DNA of 5,157 nucleotides, from NCBI GenBank assembly GCA_003513015.1, contig DOTA01000202.1, positions 1 through 5,157 of the forward strand. The letters run 5' to 3'. A program made the translations under genes and the position numbers. The stretch is from Chloroflexota bacterium. GTDB taxonomy: Bacteria > Chloroflexota > Anaerolineae > Anaerolineales > UBA11858. Positions 1 through 4,754 of the stretch are shown here, piece after piece. Every line of letters starts with the position of its first letter. Positions within the stretch are counted from its first letter, which is position 1. Below the pieces are notes generated by a model, which saw only the letters and a program-made list of their open reading frames with translations, was not told the DNA's origin and did not search any database.

Positions 1-444
1 GCCATCACCGCCGTGATGACCGGCATCCCCGCTGCGCTAGCGGCCCTGACCGACAACCTCTCACCCGAAACCTGGTTGCACCAGCCCACCGAAAATGAAT
101 GGAGTCTGACGGAGATTGCCTGCCACCAACGCGATGTCGAGCGCGAAATCAACCTGCCGCGCCTGCAAAAAATGATCAACTCTCTCAACCCCTTCATCCC
201 CGGCATCGATTCGGATGCCTGGGCCAAAGAACGCGGCTACCAAAGCCAAGATGGCCCCGCTGCACTCCACGATTTTGTGACCGCCCGGATGGAAACCCTG
301 AACCTGCTAAACAGCCTCACCCCCGAAGATTGGCAGCGTTCAGCCCAACATGCCATCTTTGGCCCCACCAATCTGCGCGAGATCGCCAGCATCATCGCCA
401 GCCATGACCGGCTGCACATCCGCCAGGTTTACGCGTTAACATGA
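1..444 (+). CDS. DinB-like superfamily protein, 5'-truncated by window edge
   Basis: This looks like a DinB/YfiT-like four-helix-bundle protein, a family of small putative metal-dependent enzymes, some of them thiol transferases. Counting residues from the GTG at 13, His38 lies in the segment IACHQRDVE, and His131 and His135 form the C-terminal HxxxH in SHDRLHIRQ. These three histidines match the family metal triad. An LSPETW segment followed by NEWSLTEI is also typical of the N-terminal half. The frame is open to base 1, and family members usually have some residues before this point, so the GTG at 13 or ATG at 16 is probably internal and the true start lies outside the window. The stop is TGA at 442-444. 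The gene converges on the minus-strand block. Substrate cannot be predicted. Family assignment is fairly sure; function is not. Confidence 0.8.
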   Translation, partial: AITAVMTGIPAALAALTDNLSPETWLHQPTENEWSLTEIACHQRDVEREINLPRLQKMINSLNPFIPGIDSDAWAKERGYQSQDGPAALHDFVTARMETLNLLNSLTPEDWQRSAQHAIFGPTNLREIASIIASHDRLHIRQVYALT

Positions 445-478
445 AAAGAGTTGGCACCCAAAACGGGGGTACCAACTC
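444..478 (-). terminator. Intrinsic terminator of the LysM-end operon (convergent with DinB-like gene)
   Basis: A 12-bp stem pairs 448-459 with 467-478 around a 7-nt loop. On the minus strand it is followed by TTTT (447-444). The one imperfect position is a G-U pair on the minus strand but a C-A mismatch on the plus strand, and the plus strand has no U tract after the stem. It therefore fits best as the terminator of the minus-strand genes ending at 617. It abuts the stop codon of the DinB-like gene and may also slow convergent plus-strand transcription. Confidence 0.7.
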
Positions 479-483
479 AAAAT

Positions 484-618
484 TGTGAAAAATCCAATTT
501 CTGTGGGTCGTGATTCTCTCAATCAAGCACACTAAGCTTGTTGAAGTGTGCGCTGAAAATGCATCCTTCCACAAGTTCAGGATGCTGAATCACTTCAAAA
601 TCAGGATCTACTGAATTT
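484..618. repeat. Dispersed palindromic intergenic repeat, copy 1 (with extra hairpin)
   Basis: This non-coding stretch between the two convergent genes is an imperfect palindrome. Outer arms are 503-515 and 599-611 (10 of 13 positions pair). The inner hairpin is GCATCCT (561-567) with AGGATGC (579-585). A further perfect 7-bp hairpin, GCACACT (527-533) with AGTGTGC (545-551), sits in one arm. The reverse complement of 4585-4681 aligns along most of this region: both have GATTCT, GCTGAAAAT, CATCCTTC, TTCAGGATG and GATCTA in the same order. Copy 2 lacks the segment 518-551. No transposase is present. It resembles REP/MITE-like intergenic palindromes, though the family is not recognised. Confidence 0.6.
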
Positions 619-859
619 ACAAGAATTCCGAAATATCCGGAATCAGCAGTTCCATCCCAACCAGAAGCACATCCGGCGAATCCCCTATCATCTCACGGTT
701 GAAATTATAAAGCGTAATCCAGTGGGCGGCGTGTTCAGAGCCGTAGTACGCCTGGGCGATCACAGTCAGGTTTTCACCCGGCTGCACAACATGCCAGCGA
801 TCTTGATGGCTAGACTGCATTGTTTGTGGCTCCTGCATAGCGATCATTTCAGGATTCAT
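617..859 (-). CDS. Small LysM-domain protein
   Basis: This is an 80-residue protein made almost entirely of one LysM domain (about residues 22-75: WHVVQPGENLTVIA near the start, an LYNFNRE segment, VGMELLIP at the end). LysM domains bind N-acetylglucosamine-containing glycans such as peptidoglycan. No signal peptide or membrane segment is visible, so it is either cytoplasmic, like the E. coli LysM protein Kbp, or exported by an unseen route. The start ATG overlaps the stop of the preceding 65-residue gene by one base (TAATG), which suggests translational coupling. An alternative start is Met14 (820-818), which has an AGGAG 9 nt upstream and would leave the LysM domain intact. It is the last gene before the terminator at 478-444. 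The domain call is solid; the role is unknown. Confidence 0.8.
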   Translation of the reverse strand: MNPEMIAMQEPQTMQSSHQDRWHVVQPGENLTVIAQAYYGSEHAAHWITLYNFNREMIGDSPDVLLVGMELLIPDISEFL

Positions 860-1056
860 TATTTTTTACCGAGCAAACCACCCAAACCACCCATCAAATT
901 CGATGCATCGCCACCTTTGAGTAGCGCATCTAACTGGGCGGCTGCCGGACCAGGGAGTTTATCCTTCAAAAACCCAACCACGGTATCGACTGCCTTCTTA
1001 GCCTGATCATCTGAAATACCGGCTTTTTGAGAAACGAGTTTGATTAGTTCTTCCAT
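859..1056 (-). CDS. Small conserved-type hypothetical protein (DUF2267/DUF2780-like)
   Basis: This 65-residue protein has a helical N-terminal part (about residues 1-48) reading like a short DUF2267- or DUF2780-like helix pair: LVSQKAGISDDQAKKAVDTV, then FLKDKLPGPAAAQLDALL. A Gly/Leu-rich tail ends in two lysines (MGGLGGLLGKK). There is no signal peptide or catalytic motif. A strong Shine-Dalgarno AAGGAG lies 8 nt before the ATG, the best in the window, so the small size is genuine and the start is secure. It lies 31 nt after the degenerate receiver gene and overlaps the LysM gene by one base, so the three are probably co-transcribed. The DUF link is from resemblance of sequence pattern only. 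The strong ribosome site suggests it may be the best expressed product of the block. Confidence 0.75.
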   Translation of the reverse strand: MEELIKLVSQKAGISDDQAKKAVDTVVGFLKDKLPGPAAAQLDALLKGGDASNLMGGLGGLLGKK

Positions 1057-1064
1057 TTTTACAT

Positions 1065-1070
1065 CTCCTT
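1065..1070 (-). promoter_or_regulatory. Strong ribosome binding site of the 65-residue protein
   Basis: AAGGAG on the minus strand, 8 nt before the ATG at 1056. It is a full Shine-Dalgarno match, whereas the cyclase and kinase starts have none that can be recognised. Confidence 0.8.
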
Positions 1071-1087
1071 AATTTGATTTATTTCAA

Positions 1088-1561
1088 TTATTGTACTTCA
1101 AAAACACAGTCCAAACCTTTGGGGGCAGGGGGCAAGATCGACTGACCAAGATCAAAATTATTGGATTGTTGCTTAGAATAACGTTGCTGATAAAAAGTCA
1201 CCAGTTGCCAGAAAGCGGGCAGTAAACTTAGGCTGATCTCATTCCGGGTATAAAAATCATTCGCGCCAGCCTCGATGGTTTCCTGTCGACGATTTTCGCT
1301 TTCGGGTGAGGCAAACACCACAATGTTCAAGTTAGGGAACATCGCCCGCAATTTCGAAATTGTTTGCAGATTATTGGGGTCAGAATCTCCCAGGGTGTAT
1401 AAAATCATATCAGGTTCAAAAACCCGAACCTGGCGAATAACCGCATCACCGCTTGAAATAGCGCTCCAAGCCATAACTCCTTCGCGTTTCTGCAAAAATT
1501 GCGTGGCAATTTCTAAAAAACGCGGATCGCTATCTACCACAATCACATAAATGGGGGGCAT
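1088..1561 (-). CDS. Degenerate response-regulator receiver protein (pseudo-receiver)
   Basis: A 157-residue protein with a CheY-like fold pattern: strand plus acidic pocket YVIVVDSDP (residues 5-13), FEPDMILYTL (48-57), strand NIVVFASPE (79-87), and EAGANDFYTR (97-106). Several active-site residues are changed. The phosphoacceptor Asp position is Thr56, the second acidic-pocket position is Ser11, the usual Thr/Ser after strand 4 reads Ala, and the conserved Lys is Arg106. It is therefore probably not phosphorylated in the usual way. About 35 residues follow the receiver, with no output domain recognised. The start is supported by GAGG 6 nt upstream. It lies beyond the terminator that follows the response regulator, so it probably has its own promoter and leads the 65-residue and LysM genes. 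A role as a phosphorylation-independent adaptor is inference. Confidence 0.8.
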   Translation of the reverse strand: MPPIYVIVVDSDPRFLEIATQFLQKREGVMAWSAISSGDAVIRQVRVFEPDMILYTLGDSDPNNLQTISKLRAMFPNLNIVVFASPESENRRQETIEAGANDFYTRNEISLSLLPAFWQLVTFYQQRYSKQQSNNFDLGQSILPPAPKGLDCVFEVQ

Positions 1562-1567
1562 AATTTT

Positions 1568-1602
1568 CCTCGACCAGATGATTAACTTATCTATAGTCTA
1601 TA
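1568..1602 (-). promoter_or_regulatory. RBS and possible -10 elements of the pseudo-receiver operon
   Basis: On the minus strand, GAGG (1571-1568) lies 6 nt before the ATG at 1561. Two TATAGA hexamers (1602-1597 and 1595-1590) form a short tandem repeat in the AT-rich leader and either could be a -10 element. No convincing -35 was found at the right distance. The RBS is well supported; the promoter is tentative, argued mainly by the terminator just upstream. Confidence 0.4.
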
Positions 1603-1658
1603 CTTTTTGGCCCGCCCTGTGCATCCGTGAATCTACGTAATCTTGCAAGCTGAGAAAC

Positions 1659-1680
1659 AAAAAAACCGCCGAAGCGGGGT
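1659..1680 (-). terminator. Intrinsic terminator after the response regulator
   Basis: Read on the minus strand, CCGC-UUCG-GCGG (1677-1666) forms a short GC stem with a stable UUCG tetraloop, followed directly by seven T (1665-1659). It begins about 24 nt after the TGA of the response-regulator gene. A weaker 6-bp hairpin (1681-1696) lies between the stop codon and the terminator. This separates the cyclase-kinase-regulator operon from the pseudo-receiver genes. Confidence 0.8.
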
Positions 1681-1703
1681 CAGTTTCAAAAAACTGCAAT
1701 ATT

Positions 1704-2363
1704 TCACCCATCTAACAGCACGATCCCCTTGCGGATGGCGAAACGGATCAACTCCGCCTGGCTGTTAAGATTGAGTTTGCGCATCAGGTTGGCGCGGTGG
1801 GTTTCAACGGTGCGGGTGCTGATCACCAGCCTCTCCGCGATCTGGCTGCTGCTCAAACCTTCCACCACCATTTGGAGGATTTCGCGCTCGCGGTTCGTGA
1901 GCGTTTCGTATGGGTCATCCAGGGCAGATTGGCGTTCTTTTTGTTGATAGAGCTGAAGCATATCGTCAGAAATTGCTTCGCTCAAATAACGGTCTTCCCG
2001 CAACACAGTCCGCACCGCCAGCACCAACTCTTCCAGGCTTGAATCCTTCAGCACATAGCCCAAGGCCCCATTCCGCATGGCCTGGAGCACATAAGCTTCA
2101 TTGGCGTGCATCGAAAGCACAATCACACGCGTCCCGGGCGACCGCTGGAGAGCCTGGCGCGTAACCTCCAGGCCGTTCAGTTCGGGCATCATCAAATCGG
2201 TGACCAAAATATCCGGCCGCAGTTGATCGGTTAATTCCACCGCCTCCAACCCGGTGGCGGCCTGCCCAATCACTCGCATGTCTGTTTCAGCATTCAGCAG
2301 TGATTGCAAACCCTGGCGCACAATTTGATGATCGTCCGCTAAAACTATTCGAATTTCCTTCAT
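1704..2363 (-). CDS. NarL/FixJ-family response regulator with LuxR-type HTH
   Basis: A cytoplasmic two-component transcription factor. With the start at 2363 it is 219 residues. The receiver spans about 1-120 with acidic pair Asp10-Asp11, phosphoacceptor Asp56 (in VTDLMMPELNG), Ser84 and Lys106, all intact. A linker of about 30 residues precedes a LuxR-type helix-turn-helix (about 154-215: LTNREREILQMVVEGLSS, then IAERLVISTRTVETHRANL). An upstream ATG at 2375 overlaps the kinase stop (ATGA), but GAGG at 2373-2370 is placed 6 nt before the ATG at 2363. I prefer the latter start, which gives the usual MKEIRIVLADDH beginning. The adjacent histidine kinase is its likely partner. Target genes are unknown; autoregulation or control of the flanking genes is only a guess. 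Confidence 0.95.
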   Translation of the reverse strand: MKEIRIVLADDHQIVRQGLQSLLNAETDMRVIGQAATGLEAVELTDQLRPDILVTDLMMPELNGLEVTRQALQRSPGTRVIVLSMHANEAYVLQAMRNGALGYVLKDSSLEELVLAVRTVLREDRYLSEAISDDMLQLYQQKERQSALDDPYETLTNREREILQMVVEGLSSSQIAERLVISTRTVETHRANLMRKLNLNSQAELIRFAIRKGIVLLDG

Positions 2364-2369
2364 TGATTT

Positions 2370-2373
2370 CCTC
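2370..2373 (-). promoter_or_regulatory. RBS deciding the response-regulator start
   Basis: GAGG on the minus strand overlaps the TGA of the kinase gene and lies 6 nt before the ATG at 2363. It would fall inside the coding sequence if the ATG at 2375 were used, so it favours the shorter product. Overlap with the stop codon implies coupled translation. Confidence 0.6.
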
Positions 2374-3517
2374 ATTCATCCGCCAACGGCAATTCAGCTG
2401 TCAAAGTTGTGCCGCATCCTGGCGACGATTCGATCACCAACCAGCCCGCCAGCAAGGCGGCGCGCTCCTGCATCCCCGACAACCCATTGGATTTGCCCGC
2501 CGCCAAAACCTTAACCGGATCAAAGCCGCAACCCCGGTCTTCAATTCGCAAATGCAAGCGCTTAGTCTCATGCCACAAACGCACCAACACAGATTTAACG
2601 CCGGCATAGCGCGCTACATTGGTCAACCCTTCTTGAATAATCCGATAGGCGGCGGTCTCGACATGCGGCTCAAAACGCTGGTCGGCTCCCGAATGTTTGA
2701 AATCTACCCGGATTTGAGTCTGGCGCTCGTAACGCTCAAAATGCCACAACAAAGCCGGGATCAGTCCCAAATCATCGAGCATCGCCGGGCGCAGATCGAG
2801 TGAAAGTTGGCGCACCTGCCCCATCAAATCAACAACCAACGTTTGCACTTCACCCAGCCCCGGCTGGGCCTCCTCCGGCAAATTGCGGGCATTCATCCCC
2901 AAAAGCAATTTCAAGCCGGTCAGCGCCTGACCAATTTCATCGTGCAATTCACGGGCAATCTGACGGCGTTCAGCCTCTTGTACCTCCACCAGGCGACGCG
3001 AAAGGGTCTGTAAACGCTGGTAAGCCTCCTGCAACTCCGTGGTACGCTCCGTAACACGCCGCTCCAGTTGATCATTGGCTTCACGCAACGCTTCTTCGGC
3101 CCGTTCGCGCGCAGCCACCTGCAAACGCAGTTCGTTGCGTTGTTGGATCAGCTGCTGCTCGAGACGCGCCTGCCGGGTGGTATTGCTGATAGTCAGCAAA
3201 TAGGCCGCATTGAAAATATCGATCCGTTCGAGGCGCAGATCAAAATAGAATTTTTCACCCTGGGGGAGGCTGCGCTGCACCCGGGGGATCGTGAGCGAGG
3301 CATCTGAAATTTGGGTGGGGAGGTGCTCTTCGAGTCCCACAAATTCCGGAAAAACTTCCGTTAACGGCAGCCCACACAAATCGTCGTGCGGGTTTTCCAA
3401 CCAACGGGAAATTTCAGGGTTGTAGGCGCACACCTTCTGGAATTCATCCAAAAAGGCATAATCAATCCGAGTTTGGTTGAAGCGGGTTAGAACCCAGCCA
3501 AGGCGTTCATCCAACAT
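2372..3517 (-). CDS. NarL-type (HisKA_3) sensor histidine kinase with PAS-like N-terminus
   Basis: A 381-residue soluble histidine kinase; no transmembrane segment is visible, so it senses a cytoplasmic cue. Residues about 10-115 form a PAS-like sensor (FPEFVG at 56-61). A long coiled coil (about 117-180) contains QQRNEL at 125-130. The HisKA_3 dimerisation/phosphoacceptor segment is ERRQIARELHDEIGQALTG with His192. The ATPase domain has the N box (EGLTNVARYA, Asn300), the G1 box (DRGCGFD, Asp327) and GLSGMQERA at 345-353, ending with GCGTTLTAELP. All key residues are intact, so it should be active. The ATG follows the cyclase stop after 3 nt with no clear Shine-Dalgarno, which suggests translational coupling. 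The response regulator starts at its 3' end. The N-terminus is paralogous to that of the cyclase. The ligand is unknown. Confidence 0.95.
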   Translation of the reverse strand: MLDERLGWVLTRFNQTRIDYAFLDEFQKVCAYNPEISRWLENPHDDLCGLPLTEVFPEFVGLEEHLPTQISDASLTIPRVQRSLPQGEKFYFDLRLERIDIFNAAYLLTISNTTRQARLEQQLIQQRNELRLQVAARERAEEALREANDQLERRVTERTTELQEAYQRLQTLSRRLVEVQEAERRQIARELHDEIGQALTGLKLLLGMNARNLPEEAQPGLGEVQTLVVDLMGQVRQLSLDLRPAMLDDLGLIPALLWHFERYERQTQIRVDFKHSGADQRFEPHVETAAYRIIQEGLTNVARYAGVKSVLVRLWHETKRLHLRIEDRGCGFDPVKVLAAGKSNGLSGMQERAALLAGWLVIESSPGCGTTLTAELPLADE

Positions 3518-3520
3518 CGT

Positions 3521-4564
3521 TCAGCACTGCACTTCGTAAACTGCCACGGGTTTTTGCCGCCCGCGCAATTTGACATGTCCAAACGGCACACGCGGAATTT
3601 GGGGATCCGCCAACTCATGGGCACGTGGCCCCACCAGAATTTGCCCCGGTGCGGTGAGTTCTTCGAGGCGCTTGGCAATATTGACCGCATCGCCCAGGGC
3701 GGTGTAATTCATGGCCGCGGCCGCGCCGATATTGCCGACAACGGCTGAACCTGTATTGATGCCAATGCCAAAACGCAAATTTTTGCTGAGTTTCTGGTTG
3801 ATACAAATCTCTTTGGCACAGCGCAGGGCAAGCGTGGCGTGATCGGTTTGAGCCAGGGGAGCATTGAAAACTGCCATCAGGGCATCGCCCATAAATTTGT
3901 CGAGGGTTGCGCCACCTTTGAGCAAAATACTCACCGCCCCGCCGAGGGCCTGATTGAGCACATCCATCACCATTTCGGGATCGCGATTCTCAGACCAGTT
4001 GGTGAAGCCGCGCAGATCGGCAAACAGCACGGTGATTTCGCGACGCTCGCCCCCCAACTGGGTTTTGGTGACATCCGTGAGCATGTGATCGACCACCGCC
4101 GAGGGCACAAAGCGGCGCAGTAGATCATCCAGTTGGGTGCGCGCCTGCTTGAGTTGCCCCGAGAGCAAACTGAGTTCGTTGCGCTGCTGAGTAACTTTTT
4201 GCTCTAGCTGCCCTTCGGGGGTGACATTACGAGCCACGAGGAGCCAGCCACCCTGATACGCCCGGATGTGAAAGGTGACATAGCCTGGCGCGCCGCGCAA
4301 ATCACCGCGGTGGATGCGCTCGATTTGCAGGCCAGGTTGCGCACCCAGTTGGACATCTTGCAGGCTTTGCTCGTAACCGATCAACTCCGGGAAAAGGTGA
4401 GACAGTTTTTGGCCGGTTAGCGCTCCATCCACGGGCACCATCAAAAAATCGACCAGTCCACCCGAATGCTGAATCAGCCTTCCTTCCGCATCGAAAATGG
4501 CAAATTCCAGCCCCTCGTCATGGAGGAAATCGGCAAAAAAGGAGGTGTTGAGATTTTGGTTCAT
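3521..4564 (-). CDS. Class III adenylate/guanylate cyclase with PAS-like sensor, probably adenylate cyclase
   Basis: A 347-residue soluble cyclase predicted to make cAMP from ATP. Residues about 5-117 form a PAS-like sensor (LFPELIGYEQ at 57-66). A coiled coil (about 119-153, QQRNEL at 126-131) links it to the catalytic domain (about 172-345). Metal-binding Asp183 (LFADLRGFT) and Asp227 (FMGD), and transition-state residues Asn295 and Arg299 (GDAVNIAKRLE), are present. The substrate-selecting positions read Lys223 and Asp292, the pattern of adenylate rather than guanylate cyclases. It appears fully active as a homodimer. It is the first gene of an operon with the kinase and response regulator, and divergent from a Ras-like GTPase gene. 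No clear Shine-Dalgarno precedes the ATG, and the leader crosses a palindromic repeat. ATP specificity is inferred from the motifs. Confidence 0.93.
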   Translation of the reverse strand: MNQNLNTSFFADFLHDEGLEFAIFDAEGRLIQHSGGLVDFLMVPVDGALTGQKLSHLFPELIGYEQSLQDVQLGAQPGLQIERIHRGDLRGAPGYVTFHIRAYQGGWLLVARNVTPEGQLEQKVTQQRNELSLLSGQLKQARTQLDDLLRRFVPSAVVDHMLTDVTKTQLGGERREITVLFADLRGFTNWSENRDPEMVMDVLNQALGGAVSILLKGGATLDKFMGDALMAVFNAPLAQTDHATLALRCAKEICINQKLSKNLRFGIGINTGSAVVGNIGAAAAMNYTALGDAVNIAKRLEELTAPGQILVGPRAHELADPQIPRVPFGHVKLRGRQKPVAVYEVQC

Positions 4565-4584
4565 CAGGGTGTTTTTAGATCAAA

Positions 4585-4681
4585 TTTCGATAGATCACAG
4601 ATTTAGGTAATTCGGCATCCTGAACAATATTGAAGGATGTATTTTCAGCAGAATCGTGATCTACTGGATTTAGGATTTTTG
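4585..4681. repeat. Dispersed palindromic intergenic repeat, copy 2
   Basis: This nested palindrome lies between the divergent cyclase and GTPase genes. Outer arms TAGATCAC (4591-4598) and GTGATCTA (4656-4663) are perfectly complementary. The inner hairpin pairs CATCCT (4616-4621) with AGGATG (4634-4639). Its reverse complement aligns with 484-618 apart from a 34-nt segment present only there. As RNA in the cyclase leader it could fold into a long hairpin just before the start codon, with possible effects on translation. No mobile-element gene accompanies it. Confidence 0.6.
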
Positions 4682-4712
4682 CATTGGGATAGGGCGATTT
4701 TACCATGCGGCA

Positions 4713-4721
4713 TGCTATAAT
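4713..4721 (+). promoter_or_regulatory. Extended -10 promoter for the Ras-like GTPase gene
   Basis: TGCTATAAT is a perfect -10 hexamer (4716-4721) preceded by the TGn extension. No good -35 lies 16-18 nt upstream, which is acceptable for an extended -10 site. Transcription would start near 4728, leaving a leader of about 27 nt before the ATG at 4755. Use of a housekeeping sigma-70-type factor is assumed. Confidence 0.65.
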
Positions 4722-4742
4722 TTGCCCCGTATCCTTTCCCAA
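4714..4742 (-). promoter_or_regulatory. Possible divergent promoter for the cyclase operon
   Basis: On the minus strand TTGGGA (4742-4737) is separated by 17 nt from TATAGC (4719-4714). The -10 element overlaps the plus-strand TATAAT, so RNA polymerase could not occupy both. It would give a leader of about 140 nt carrying the palindromic repeat. Matches are partial, so this is a candidate only. Confidence 0.25.
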
Positions 4743-4754
4743 CAGAAAGCATCC

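Noticed and set aside
392..574. Minus-strand open frame of 60 codons at the convergent junction
   Set aside because: It overlaps the end of the DinB-like gene, the terminator hairpin and the repeat; the composition looks non-coding and no ribosome site is evident.
484..618. Remnant of a protein gene in the repeat (similar peptide readings in both copies)
   Set aside because: Conceptual translations of the two copies share short stretches, but only in different frames and with stops. The similarity is better explained by DNA-level palindrome conservation.
1681..1696. Weak 6-bp hairpin after the response regulator as a separate terminator or antiterminator
   Set aside because: AT-rich stem that lies directly before the clear UUCG terminator and does not overlap its stem in a way that would form an alternative fold.
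2300..2803. Plus-strand open frame of 167 codons
   Set aside because: It lies antisense to the kinase and response regulator, both with intact family motifs, and has no domain pattern of its own.
3839..4123. Plus-strand open frame of 94 codons
   Set aside because: Antisense to the cyclase catalytic domain; it is a by-product of codon bias in that gene.
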